This document shows, piece by piece, positions 20,494 through 29,842 of a stretch of 64,000 nucleotides of DNA. The translations under genes and the position numbers were made by a program. The notes beneath the pieces are model-generated. The model was not told where the DNA came from. It did no database searches and worked only from the letters and a program-made list of their open reading frames with translations. Each line of letters begins with the position of its first letter. Position 1 is the stretch's first letter. Source of the DNA: Caloramator sp. E03 (GTDB taxonomy: Bacteria; Bacillota; Clostridia; Clostridiales; Caloramatoraceae); the NCBI RefSeq assembly GCF_006016075.1, contig NZ_CP040093.1:2087501-2151500 (forward strand), written 5' to 3'.

Positions 20494-20570
20494 TAAGGCA
20501 TACTTCTTTCCTCTGCGTTGTTTATTTGTTTGCAACTTTTATTTAATAAGAAGTAAGGTCTTATGCCGAT
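20494..20570. repeat. imperfect long hairpin, second copy
   Basis: Diverged version of 6527-6600: GGCATA ... TTATGCC outer arms with TTTGCAAC at the tip. Lies in the 709-bp gap between oxidoreductase copy 2 and the regulator. Confidence 0.5.
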
Positions 20571-20773
20571 TTTTATTTTTTGGTAATATTATCAGTTAGA
20601 CTTTTGCATACTAAGGTTATTAAATATAATTTGTATTTGTATAAGCAATTTAAAAAATTTGTTGTTTAGTTGCTATTTATTTTTTAAGTATAAAATTTTT
20701 TATTTTTGTATTAGTTTAAATATTTATATTGTAAATGTAATAAAATACAATTATAATTAAAACAAAGAGCATA

Positions 20774-20791
20774 TTGTTCAAAAGAGAACAA
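20774..20791. promoter_or_regulatory. candidate SorC-family operator
   Basis: Perfect inverted repeat TTGTTC-N6-GAACAA, 31 nt before the regulator start. The same half-site (TTGTTC/GAACAA) appears near 20213-20219 ahead of oxidoreductase copy 2. Autoregulation plus divergent control is inferred. Confidence 0.5.
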
Positions 20792-20822
20792 GTGTAAAGA
20801 AATGAGGGGTTGATAAGGAGTT

Positions 20823-21773
20823 ATGATAAAAATTGTAGATAATAAAAATTTAATAATTAAATGTTGCAAATTATATTATGAAGAGTCGCTTACTCAGAAT
20901 GAGATTAGTGAAATATTAGGTGTATCAAGGCCAACTGTATCAAGATTATTGATGGAAGGTAGAGAACTAGGGTATGTAAAAATTGAAATTATAAATCCTA
21001 TAGAAAGTAATTATGGAGCTTTAGAAAGGGATATTGAAAGGAAATACAATCTTAGGGAAGTTATTATTGTGGATGATGATTCTGACGAAGATATTATAAA
21101 AAGGCAAATAGCAAAATCTACAGCTGAATATCTAAAAAGAATCGTCAGGTTTAATGATAAAATTGGTGTTTCTATGGGAACAACTATAAAAGGAATTTCA
21201 CAATATATAGATCCAGCACCAAAGCTTAAACTTAATTTTTTCCCACTTATAGGAGGTATTGGTCAAAGTAGAATGGAAATACATCCCAATCAGATAGTAA
21301 TGGATTTATCAAGAGCATTTAAAGGAGAGTTTAAATTATTACATGCTCCAGCAGTAGTTTCTAATGCTAGCATAAAGAATGATTTTTTAAGAGAAAAAAG
21401 TATTAGAGAGATATTAGAATATGGGAAGCAAGCAAATATTGCTATAGTAGGTATAGGTTCGCCAATAGCAGAGAAGTCAACAATGATGTCTAGTGGATAT
21501 TTTAATAATGATGATATGAAGATATTTAAAAGCCAAGGAGCAGTTGGCGATATCTGCTTACAATTCTATGATATAAATGGGAATTCAGATAAATTTGACT
21601 TTAATGAACGAGTAATTGGTGTAAATTTAAATGATTTAAAAAAAATAAAAATTGTGATTGGTGTTGCTGCAGGTGTAGAAAAGATAGAGGCTATTTTAGG
21701 AGCAATAAGAGGCAACTTAATTAATGTTTTAGTAACTAATTATAGTAATGCAAAAGCTATTTATGAAAAGTAA
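20823..21773 (+). CDS. SorC/DeoR-type sugar-binding transcriptional regulator
   Basis: The 316-aa protein has an N-terminal HTH (YYEESLTQNEISEILGVS, then RPTVSRLL) and a SorC effector domain: GVSMGTTIKGISQY, FFPLIGGIGQS, AIVGIGSP, GAVGDICLQFYD, and near the C-terminus the GVAAGVEKIEAILGAIRG loop. Effectors of the family are sugar phosphates. SD AAGGAG is 7 nt upstream. It sits divergent to oxidoreductase copy 2 and upstream of gutM, so it probably controls this polyol locus. Confidence 0.9.
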   Translation: MIKIVDNKNLIIKCCKLYYEESLTQNEISEILGVSRPTVSRLLMEGRELGYVKIEIINPIESNYGALERDIERKYNLREVIIVDDDSDEDIIKRQIAKSTAEYLKRIVRFNDKIGVSMGTTIKGISQYIDPAPKLKLNFFPLIGGIGQSRMEIHPNQIVMDLSRAFKGEFKLLHAPAVVSNASIKNDFLREKSIREILEYGKQANIAIVGIGSPIAEKSTMMSSGYFNNDDMKIFKSQGAVGDICLQFYDINGNSDKFDFNERVIGVNLNDLKKIKIVIGVAAGVEKIEAILGAIRGNLINVLVTNYSNAKAIYEK

Positions 21774-21784
21774 AGGTATAAAAA

Positions 21785-22010
21785 TAGTCTTAGTAGTAAG
21801 ATGTATAAGCTGTGTTTGTCATCTATAATAGATAATAAACATCCTTTTTACTTGCAAAATGAAACAAAGCAAAAGATTATAAAACATCTATTAAAGGATA
21901 TAATGTAAAATCTAGAATCGTTCTAACTTTTGAATCAATGATTAATGTGAGATAATATTCTTTGTTTTTAAAAAATAACTGTTTTATTAGTATGCTCATT
22001 CATTAGAAAT
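21785..22010 (-). pseudogene. ancient IS6-like transposase relic
   Basis: The plus-strand text tracks the complement of the DDE region of the IS6-like element (segments matching ACATCCAAACTTACTTGC, then the ATTCTGGTTTCTGAATC and TGCCATTCAT portions) with many changes. Far older than the other copies. Confidence 0.45.
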
Positions 22011-22559
22011 ATTTTAATTGTAATTTTTAATAAACTTATTAATTATATAATTGATGAAAATAGCACAAGATTTTTGCAGAAAAATGTAATGATTAAATAA
22101 GGAAATTGCACAATTATGTTTTAGTAATATTCCAATATTAGAAATTATTGATGATTTTTAAACGTACTTTAATAAGCATCTTATAAGGCTGTAGATAACT
22201 TAAAATATTGAAATTTTAGGACTAAGTTACTGTGGATAACTTCTTTTATACATTTACAGCAATAACACCTGCTATTAAAGTTATACAGTTTAATAAAGCA
22301 TAAGTTTTAGTCTTCTTTATATCTCATGAACATATATTATCTGTATTTAAATATTCCTTTAGTCTGCTGTTATATCTTGTAACAGAGGTTCGTTTATCAT
22401 AAAGTTTATTTCATTCTTCTAAACCTTTTATGGGAAAACTGTAAAACCTATGATTGTTTTTATAGTTAACCTTAATGTGGTAACCATAGTTTGAACTACT
22501 ATACCAGTGAATTCCATTGTGGCAGTCAATCCTGTCTACGGCATGATGACATCTGAATT
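22011..22559. other. gene-free stretch
   Basis: AT-rich; possibly the degraded end of the transposase relic that follows. Nothing else supported. Confidence 0.4.
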
Positions 22560-23365
22560 TTAAGTAGTTTCTATACTTACATCAGTAAGCAGGTTCAAAC
22601 CCATTGAACATATAGGATGAAGATTCTCACTAAGTTCACTTGGCAGGGCAAGACTTCCTTTCTTGTTATATGAGATAATTGCTTGACCTTTGGCCTCTTT
22701 AATGATGTAGTTATAGATATTCTCTATATCATATATTGAATCCATAATGTAATATGAAGATACGAATAGTGGTCCATAAAACTCCTTTAACTGTTTAATC
22801 AATGATATTGCTTCTATACTATCATTTACACTTGTAGGTATTACAATTATATTGAGAGGAAGCTCACTCTTACAATCACAAAGTATATGAAGCTACCATT
22901 CGAACCATTTGACATCATTACCATTTGTATCTTTTTTCTTACCCTAGTTGAGCGATGAGCCATAATCATTAATTTTTGACCTTGGCTTTAATTTTCCAAA
23001 GGCTGTAAGCTTTATAGAATCTATTGCAACTTCACTACCATCAATTATCCCAAGGCTTTTGACTCTAACTACTATAGCTTTAAATTCTTCTTCAAGTCCA
23101 TCAATATTTTAGAGTTTATCAAGGACTTGCTAAATGTAGATTCTGGTGGAAGAGGGTTTAAGATGTCAAAGCCACAGTTGTACTTGAAGATAAAATCAGT
23201 AGCAAGTCTTTGAACCAATGTTGATATATTTTTAATCTTTTCAAGCTTCATATCAATCAGAGCATACAATAGTGGTAAGGTATTATAACCTTTAGGAACA
23301 CGACTGCTATTTGGTTTTGACAGCTTTGAAGTAAAGGTAGTAAAATCAAGTTGGGACAAAACCAT
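22560..23365 (-). pseudogene. DUF772/DDE_Tnp_1 transposase relic
   Basis: The upstream part (23365-23072) reads SRVPKGYNTLPLLYALIDMK, then LATDFIFKYNCGFDILNPLP, like the DUF772 start of IS1182/IS5-type transposases. The downstream part (22802-22560) reads YYIMDSIYDIENIYN, then KGQAIISYNKKG and CSMGL, the end of the DDE domain. The intervening sequence has stops and frameshifts. Confidence 0.65.
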
Positions 23366-24128
23366 TTACAATTTACTTTCAGGATGAATTTTTATTATAT
23401 CTTGAAGAATAAAAAATTCTTTTCGAATATATAAGTGAGATTCACTCATTTGTTGGTTTATTTTTATTGAACTTAATATATTTGATATTTGGTATGAATT
23501 TCATTTTTGCTTTTTAAAAATTTTGTATTATCAAGCTTAAAAAATATGCAATTTACTCAACTAAATGAAATACTTTAGTATTATAAGGTAATTTTAAAAA
23601 TCTCGATATTATTGAAATAGAAAAAACTATTTTAAATTAAAGATTAAATATAGAAATAATCAAAAATAATAAGAAAAGTATTTGTTAAATTTATTTTTAT
23701 TAATTAACTCAATATATGCTAGATTTTTCTAAGTCTTAAAACATATAAAACGATTATATTTTTTAGAATTATAAGTAAAATGAGAATTTATTCATAATCC
23801 TAAGTATATAAGTTTCTTTGTATAAATAGGATAACAGAGATGCACTATTATGGTACAATTTTTCCCATAAAAATCATTAAGATTATATTGACTTATGTAT
23901 TCATTATATCGATGTTTTTAATTATCTGACTTATGTTTATTAAAATAAAGTGATAAATGTTATATCTATAGTATCATTGATATATAATTTTATCGATTAA
24001 TTTTCAGATAATTTCATTTCTTATTCAGAAGTATTTGGTTTTATTATATTTAAAATTACTCAATGGATATATGAAATTAAACTATCATAAATTATAATTA
24101 AATTTATTTATTAAAACGGAGGAATAAC
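23366..24128. other. gene-free AT-rich stretch before gutM
   Basis: 763 bp with no coding potential or recognised repeat. It may hold a promoter for gutM; only the SD CGGAGGAA just before 24129 is clear. Confidence 0.4.
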
Positions 24129-24500
24129 ATGGTAAAATTAATATACATTGCGTTTGCTTTTATGATATTGCAAGGATTATTTGCTTATTTTCAAATTAAT
24201 AATTATAGAAAAACAGTAGGTAGACTTAAAAATAAGGGGATTATGAGCATAGGGATACAAAAAGGAAAACTGAAGGCAGGAAGAATAGTTATAATTGTGT
24301 GTGATGACTACGGTAAAATTATTGAAGCTGAACAAATGTATGGAATAACTACATTTGCAAGATTTAAGAAAATGAAAGAAATTGAAGGAAAAATTATATT
24401 TCAATTAAAAGAAAATTTAATATCAGATAAGAAAAAAAATATTGCTTTAATTAATGCAATTGAAAAAATAGAAAATGTTTTGGTTAATAAGCATAATTAG
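24129..24500 (+). CDS. gutM: glucitol operon activator GutM
   Basis: The 123-aa protein of the GutM family has one N-terminal membrane helix (residues 3-20), then FQINNYRKTVGRLKNKG, GIQKGKLKAGRIVIIVCDDYG and ITTFARFKK, all hallmarks of the family. In E. coli GutM activates srl expression. In intact operons it sits with srlA/srlE/srlB; here a decayed IS6 copy separates it from the IIA gene, and the IIC/IIB genes are 14 kb away. Confidence 0.9.
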   Translation: MVKLIYIAFAFMILQGLFAYFQINNYRKTVGRLKNKGIMSIGIQKGKLKAGRIVIIVCDDYGKIIEAEQMYGITTFARFKKMKEIEGKIIFQLKENLISDKKKNIALINAIEKIENVLVNKHN

Positions 24501-24550
24501 AATATATTATTAATGAATACTAACTAAGATAAGATACAATATTATAATTT

Positions 24551-25703
24551 GATTGTGTTAAATAAATATGAAAAAATAGCGTAGCTATAAATATATTTAC
24601 ATAAAATTGATCAGACTTTTTATGAAATCCAAATTAATAGATTTTAATAATTAGGGATTTGTAAAAAAGATATGTAAAGGCACATACATAAAACTTAAAA
24701 AATATAGGTGTATAAAGAATATACTTTATATTTAAAGCCTAAGCAGACAGAAGCCAGTTATTAATAGAATAGCTTTTTCGTTAACTAAAATTCCAGCAAC
24801 TTGTGCAGGAGTTAGGTTGTTTAAAGAATAATGAGGTCTTAAAAAAATATAATGAAAAATAAACATTTCTCTTAGAGTATTTGCACTCTCAAATGACTTA
24901 AAACCTTAATTGTGTTTATATCAATCTTTAAATGTGTTATTAAAAGCTTCTATCAAGTTGGTGGATATATTATCTTTAAATGATTGAACCTTTACTTAGA
25001 AGTATTAAAAATATTTTTAGTAGCAAAATTATATGAGCCAAGTCTATAGGACATAATAACTGATGAACATCCAAATTTACTTGCAGAATTAAACAAAGCA
25101 AAAGCTTGAGATGAATCTCTTGATGGAGATAAATTAAAACTAAAAACCATTCTGATTTCTAAATCAATAATAAACCATAGATAATGCTTTATAACATTAA
25201 TAAATACAAAAGTTTTGTCTGTATGCCATTCATCAGAGTTGCCTAAATCAATATTTTTAGTAAGTCTATTAGCTATACTAAGAAAAACAGGAGCAAATTT
25301 TTTGCACCAAGATGCATATTGTATATTATTAGGTTTTGCAACATAAAAAGAATGACCACATTTTTTAAAGTTGCAAGTATAATGAGAGTAGTACTCGTAA
25401 TTATGGTATAAATAAGTATTATATTTATAAATAAGGCTATGAGGGTATTCTCTCAAGATTTTTATTATCTGAACAATCTTCAAGAGTAAACTGGCATACA
25501 CATTCTTTACATTGATATTTTTGTTTATCTGCTTTTCTTTACCAAAGCGATAAAGATTATGACTGTAACATTGTGGATATGAAATTTTATTCAATGTTTT
25601 GCACATAATTTTATCTTTCCTTCTGAGGTATTTTAGTTTGGGCTATATTAAAGATAACTCTAAGGAGAGATTAAATTAAAATATCATATAACTTAACAAA
25701 ACT
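24551..25703 (-). mobile_element. IS6-like element copy 4, decayed
   Basis: Both ends are recognisable: GATTGTGTTAAATAAAT at 24551 and CTTAACAAAACT ending at 25703. 1153 bp instead of 1327, so about 174 bp has been deleted, and the flanking 8-mers no longer match. The end lies 24 nt before the srlB ATG. Confidence 0.8.
24992..25606 (-). pseudogene. IS6-like transposase, decayed
   Basis: Opens like the intact transposase (MCKTLNKISYPQCYSHNLYR) but has lost several zinc Cys, has an internal deletion that joins the zinc ribbon to ASWCKKFAPVFLS, and keeps a damaged DDE region (NSDEWHTDKTFVF, then SYRLGSYNFA with the second Asp changed). The C-terminal third is out of frame. Confidence 0.8.
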
Positions 25704-25727
25704 ATAAAAATAGGAGGAGTGAATTTT

Positions 25728-26084
25728 ATGAAATACCAGTCCAAAATAACAGGTGTAGGTGAATTTGCATTTGAACTATTAGAAACAAGTGGAGGACTTA
25801 TAATTTTTGATAATAATGCTCCATCAGAATTGGCAGAAATTTCGGTTTTACATACTAGAGAAAGCTTAAAAGAAGACATAAAAGTTGGAGATAAACTTTA
25901 TCTTGGTGATCAAGTTTATATAGTTACAGCTATTGGGGAAGAAGCAAATCATACTTTAAGAGAATTAGGGCATTGTACATTAAAATTTTCAGGTAAACCT
26001 AGTGTAGAATTGCCAGGAGAAATTGAATTAAAGGGTTATTGTAAGCCCAATATTCAAATTGGAGATATGATAATATTTGAGTAA
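25728..26084 (+). CDS. srlB: PTS glucitol/sorbitol-type IIA component
   Basis: 118 aa from ATG at 25728. An upstream GTG at 25719 is in frame but overlaps the SD AGGAGG (25712-25717), so I reject it. Conserved features: KITGVGEFAFE, SVLHTRESL with the likely phospho-His42, EDIKVGDKLYLGDQ and the ending IQIGDMIIFE. It receives phosphate from HPr and passes it to SrlE Cys72. The decayed IS6 copy ends 24 nt upstream, so the native promoter is gone or distant. Confidence 0.9.
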   Translation: MKYQSKITGVGEFAFELLETSGGLIIFDNNAPSELAEISVLHTRESLKEDIKVGDKLYLGDQVYIVTAIGEEANHTLRELGHCTLKFSGKPSVELPGEIELKGYCKPNIQIGDMIIFE

Positions 26085-26104
26085 TAAAAAGAATATTAAT
26101 CTTA

Positions 26105-26345
26105 AGTTCGACAAGTGTTATGTAAAAAATTATTAATTTATGGTTGGATTTATGACAATAAAGTAGATACAAAAACTCGAAATTTCTATTCAGCAGAATT
26201 TTTGATTAAATCTTCAAGTTGATGAGGAGACATATATTGTATATACTACTATTTAATATTTTCTTATTATGCCAAGATTTAATACATTCAAATATATTCA
26301 GTCATGCAGTATCAAAATTATAGTAAGTAGCTAAATTAACTTCTT
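26105..26345 (-). pseudogene. IS3-family 3'-end relic
   Basis: On the minus strand the sequence ends an OrfB (MSPHQLEDLIKNSAE, stop) followed by GTTTTTGTATCTACTTTATTG, the same order as the right end of IS3 copy 2 near 13700-13771. It abuts the truncated alcohol dehydrogenase, so this insertion (with a deletion) probably removed that gene's 5' half. Confidence 0.65.
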
Positions 26346-26852
26346 CTTGGTTTAATGGCAGCACAGGTTGCAAAAGCTTGTGGTGCTTATGTAATAATTG
26401 CAGGGATAAGCAAGGATATGCCAAGGCTTGAACTTGCTAAAAAGCTTGGAATTGATAGAGCAGTAAATGTACAAGAGGAAGATTTAAAATCAATAGTTAA
26501 TGATATAACAAACGGTTATGGTGTTGATGTTGTATTAGAGTGCTCTGGTGCAATTCCAGCTGTAGATTCTGCTGTCGATTTACTTAGAAAGAAAGGTATA
26601 CTTGTGCAAGTTGGAATTTTCGCAAAGTCAAAAAATGAGTTTGATTATGAAAATTTAGTTCAAAAAGAGATTGTTTATATAGGATGCAGAAGCCAAAAAC
26701 CAAGTTCATGGGATATTGCACTTAATCTTATGGCAAAGAAAAAAGTTGATTTAAAATCATTAGTGTCACACATATATAAATTAGATCAATGGGAAGAAGC
26801 TTTTGATAAAGTTATGAAAGGCGAAGGAATAAAAATTGTACTTGAATCGTAA
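26346..26852 (+). pseudogene. zinc-type alcohol/polyol dehydrogenase, 5' half missing
   Basis: Encodes only the C-terminal ~165 residues of a medium-chain dehydrogenase: GLMAAQVAKACGAYVII (start of the NAD Rossmann fold), then DVVLECSGAIPAVDSAV and the C-terminal KLDQWEEAFDKVMKGEG. The catalytic zinc domain is missing. The position between srlB and transketolase suggests it was the polyol(-phosphate) dehydrogenase of the operon. An ATG at 26355 could still be translated, but no SD is seen and the product would be inactive. Confidence 0.8.
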
Positions 26853-26867
26853 AGGAGTGATTTACTT

Positions 26868-27695
26868 ATGTATTCTGAAGAATTAAAAAAACTTGCTAAT
26901 AAAATTAGAATTGACGTTATTGATATGATAGCTGAAGCAAAATCAGGACATCCAGGTGGATCCCTTTCATGTGTCGATATATTAACAGTTTTGTATTTTG
27001 ATAAGATGTATACCGATATTCAAGACCTAAGTAATCCTGATAGGGATAGATTGGTTTTATCAAAGGGACATGCAGCTCCAGCTCTTTATGCTGTACTTGC
27101 AAACAGAGGATATTTTGATAGAAGTGAGCTAAAAACATTAAGAAAATATGGCTCAATACTTCAAGGACATCCTGATGTAAACTCTACTCCCGGATTAGAT
27201 ATGACAACAGGATCTTTAGGTCAGGGGCTTTCTGCTGCAAATGGAATTGCAATTGCAGGTAAGCTTGATAATAGAGATTATTATGTATATGTAATTATTG
27301 GAGATGGAGAACTTCAAGAAGGACAGATATGGGAAGCAGCAATGACAGCGGCACATTATAAATTAGATAATGTAATTGCATTTATTGATAACAATGGGCT
27401 TCAAATAGATGGAACAAATGAAGAAGTCATGAATATATATCCAATCGATGAAAAATTCAAAGCATTTAACTGGAACGTAATCAATATTGATGGACATGAT
27501 ATTGATCAAATAAGAAATGCAATTGATAAGGCAAAAGAGATGAAAGGAAAGCCAACTGCAATAATAGCTAAGACTGTAAAAGGTAAAGGTGTTTCTTTCA
27601 TGGAAAATCAGGTGAAATGGCATGGGGTGGCACCAAGTAATGAAGAAAAGGAATTAGCAATAAAAGAACTTAAAGGGGGTAGTGACAATGAATAA
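26868..27695 (+). CDS. transketolase, N-terminal (TPP-binding) subunit
   Basis: 275 aa: SGHPGGSLSCVDILTVLYF near residue 26, LSKGHAAPALYA, TGSLGQGLSAANGIA and the TPP motif GDGELQEGQIWEA with IDNNGLQIDG. Split transketolases of this type need the partner encoded directly downstream. The SD AAAGGAGTG is well placed before 26868. It moves two-carbon units between pentose phosphates and glyceraldehyde-3-phosphate, draining the pentose produced by the locus. Confidence 0.95.
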   Translation: MYSEELKKLANKIRIDVIDMIAEAKSGHPGGSLSCVDILTVLYFDKMYTDIQDLSNPDRDRLVLSKGHAAPALYAVLANRGYFDRSELKTLRKYGSILQGHPDVNSTPGLDMTTGSLGQGLSAANGIAIAGKLDNRDYYVYVIIGDGELQEGQIWEAAMTAAHYKLDNVIAFIDNNGLQIDGTNEEVMNIYPIDEKFKAFNWNVINIDGHDIDQIRNAIDKAKEMKGKPTAIIAKTVKGKGVSFMENQVKWHGVAPSNEEKELAIKELKGGSDNE

Positions 27696-28608
27696 AGCAA
27701 CAAGGGATGCCTATGGTGAAGCGCTTGCTGAATTAGCTTTAACTAATAAAAATATTGTAGTTTTAGATGCTGACCTTGGAAAATCAACAAAAAGTTTTGA
27801 TTTTAAAAAGGTATGCCCAGAAAGATATTTTGACATGGGAATATCAGAGCAGGATATGATAAGTACAGCTGCAGGTTTGGCAATAAGCGGGAAAATACCC
27901 TTTGCAAGCACCTTTGCAATATTTGCTGCTGGAAGAGCATTTGAACAAATAAGAAACTCAGTTGCATATCCTAACCTTGATGTAAAAATAGTTGTAACAC
28001 ATGCAGGATTAACTGTTGGAGAGGATGGTGCTACTCACCAAGCAATAGAAGATGTTGCACTTATGAGAAGTATTCCTAATGTAACTGTTATATGCCCAAG
28101 TGATGCAGTTGAGACAAAGCAGGTAATCTTTAGTGCTGCAAGGTATGATGGACCTATGTATATTAGATTAGGAAGGCTTTCAGTGCCTATAATTCATGAT
28201 GAAAATTATAAGTTTGAAATAGGTAAAGGAGAAGTATTAAGAAGAGGCAAGGACGTAACAATTATTGCAATGGGAATAATGGTATCAAAGGCTATTGAAG
28301 CTGCTGAAAAGTTAAAAGAAGAAGGAATTGAGGCATCTGTAATTAATATGCCAACAATTAAACCCATTGATAAAGAGCTTATAGTTGAATTTGCAAAGTA
28401 TACAAATAAAATAGTTACAGTTGAAGAACACAGCATAATTGGAGGATTAGGTTCAGCAGTTGCAGAGGTATTATCAGTTGAATGCCCAACAAGGATGAAA
28501 ATGATAGGTGTTGAAGATAAGTTTGGACACTCAGGTACACCAGCAGAACTACTAGAACATTATAACCTTACTGTAGAAAATATTGTAAATGTAGCTAAAA
28601 GCTTTTAA
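27688..28608 (+). CDS. transketolase, C-terminal subunit
   Basis: About 306 aa from ATG 27688 (SD AAGGGGG; the in-frame GTG at 27682 lies too close to the SD). Pyrimidine-binding domain with VLDADLGKSTKS, FDMGISEQDMISTAAGLA (catalytic Glu), FAIFAAGRAFEQIRN and THAGLTVGEDGATHQA; C-terminal domain with VEEHSIIGGLGSAVAE and FGHSGTPAELLE. The start overlaps the N-terminal subunit by 8 nt, so translation is coupled. Confidence 0.95.
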   Translation: MNKATRDAYGEALAELALTNKNIVVLDADLGKSTKSFDFKKVCPERYFDMGISEQDMISTAAGLAISGKIPFASTFAIFAAGRAFEQIRNSVAYPNLDVKIVVTHAGLTVGEDGATHQAIEDVALMRSIPNVTVICPSDAVETKQVIFSAARYDGPMYIRLGRLSVPIIHDENYKFEIGKGEVLRRGKDVTIIAMGIMVSKAIEAAEKLKEEGIEASVINMPTIKPIDKELIVEFAKYTNKIVTVEEHSIIGGLGSAVAEVLSVECPTRMKMIGVEDKFGHSGTPAELLEHYNLTVENIVNVAKSF

Positions 28609-28644
28609 TGGATCATGATTTTAATATAAGAAAAGGTGAATTTT

Positions 28645-29301
28645 ATGAGTATTATATTAAGCCCATCAATTCTTTCAGCAAATTTTTGCAACCTTGAGGC
28701 TGATTTAAAAGAATTAGAAAGATGCGGAATAAAGGATATACACATTGATGTGATGGATGGGAATTTTGTTCCTAACATAACATTTGGACCAAGTCAGATT
28801 GAATCTATTAGAAAAGTTACAAATATGAATTTTGATGTTCATTTGATGGTTCAAGAACCAATTAGATTTATTAATGACTTTGCTAATGCTGGAGCAGATT
28901 CAATTACTGTACATGCTGAAGCTTGTACTCATTTACACAGAACATTAGAAGAAATAAAAAAGAGAAATTTAAATGCAGGAGTTGCACTTAACCCATCAAC
29001 TGCAATAGATAATATAGAGTATATATTGGATATTGCGGATAAAATACTTGTTATGACCGTAAATCCTGGATTTGGTGGACAAAAATTTATAGAATGCATG
29101 ATATCTAAGATAGAAAAAGCAAATAGCCTTATAAATCAAAAAAAATCTTCAGCGATTATACAAGTTGATGGTGGGATAAGTAAAAATAATATTTTAAAAG
29201 TTATTGAATCAGGTGCTACAGATATTGTAGTTGGAACAGCTGTATTTAATAATCAAAAGATTAAAGAGAACTTATCAGAAATTAAAGCGCTACTAATGTA
29301 A
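28645..29301 (+). CDS. rpe: ribulose-phosphate 3-epimerase
   Basis: 218 aa from ATG 28645. TIM barrel with LSPSILSANF, HIDVMDGNFVPN (metal ligands), FDVHLMV, VNPGFGGQKF and VDGGISK with VVGTAVF. Canonical active-site set. Interconverts ribulose-5-P and xylulose-5-P. In the operon between transketolase and rpiB; SD AAAAGGTG. Confidence 0.95.
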   Translation: MSIILSPSILSANFCNLEADLKELERCGIKDIHIDVMDGNFVPNITFGPSQIESIRKVTNMNFDVHLMVQEPIRFINDFANAGADSITVHAEACTHLHRTLEEIKKRNLNAGVALNPSTAIDNIEYILDIADKILVMTVNPGFGGQKFIECMISKIEKANSLINQKKSSAIIQVDGGISKNNILKVIESGATDIVVGTAVFNNQKIKENLSEIKALLM

Positions 29302-29314
29302 AAGAGGTGATTTC

Positions 29315-29758
29315 ATGATAGCTATAGGTTGTGATCATGGGGGCTATAATTTAAAAAATGCTTTAATTGAACACTTTAAGAAAAATAACATTGAGTATAT
29401 AGATTTTGGATGCTTTTCGCAGGAAAGTGTAGATTATCCTGATTATGCACTTAAAGTTTGTGAAGCTATAGTTAAAGGTGAATGTGATTGTGGAGTTTTA
29501 TGCTGTGGTACGGGAATTGGAATGTCAATTATGGCAAATAAGGTTAAAGGTATAAGGGCAGCGGTTGTTGAAAATACATTTTCTGCAAGATATACAAAAA
29601 TGCACAATAATACAAATGTTATTTGTATGGGTGAGAGAGTTATTGGAAGTGGCCTTGCTACAATGTTATTTGACGAATGGTATAATGCAAAATTCGAAGG
29701 CGGAAGGCATGAAAATAGGATTAATATAATTAAAGAGTATGAAGAAAAAAATAGATAA
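29315..29758 (+). CDS. rpiB: RpiB/LacAB-family sugar-phosphate isomerase
   Basis: 147 aa: IAIGCDHGGYNLKNAL, DYPDYALKVCEAI, GVLCCGTGIGMSIMANK (anion loop with the catalytic Cys) and RAAVVENTFSARYTKMHNN. Interconverts ribose-5-P and ribulose-5-P, or in sugar operons tetrose/hexose phosphates (the EryI-type paralogue acts on erythrulose-4-P). 13 nt after rpe, SD AGAGGTG. Confidence 0.9.
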   Translation: MIAIGCDHGGYNLKNALIEHFKKNNIEYIDFGCFSQESVDYPDYALKVCEAIVKGECDCGVLCCGTGIGMSIMANKVKGIRAAVVENTFSARYTKMHNNTNVICMGERVIGSGLATMLFDEWYNAKFEGGRHENRINIIKEYEEKNR

Positions 29759-29790
29759 ATAATAGAAAATACTATTTTGGAATAAAAGTT

Positions 29791-29814
29791 GGCATAGCTT
29801 TTATGAGCTATGCC
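29791..29814 (+). promoter_or_regulatory. 9-bp-arm hairpin between rpiB and second epimerase
   Basis: GGCATAGCT (29791-29799) and AGCTATGCC (29806-29814) with a 6-nt loop, not followed by a T-run. More likely an mRNA-stability or attenuation hairpin than a terminator; it also overlaps an ATG at 29810 that I reject as the start. Confidence 0.55.
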
Positions 29815-29842
29815 AAATAAATTATATTTTGAAGGTGATAGT

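Noticed and set aside
22560-23365. Two small hypothetical genes
   Set aside because: Both frames match different parts of one DDE transposase in the right order, so this is a single broken transposase gene.
29810-29842. ATG at 29810 as start of the second epimerase
   Set aside because: It falls within a hairpin and has no SD; the GTG at 29843 has GAAGGTG at proper spacing and begins at the conserved LAASIM segment.
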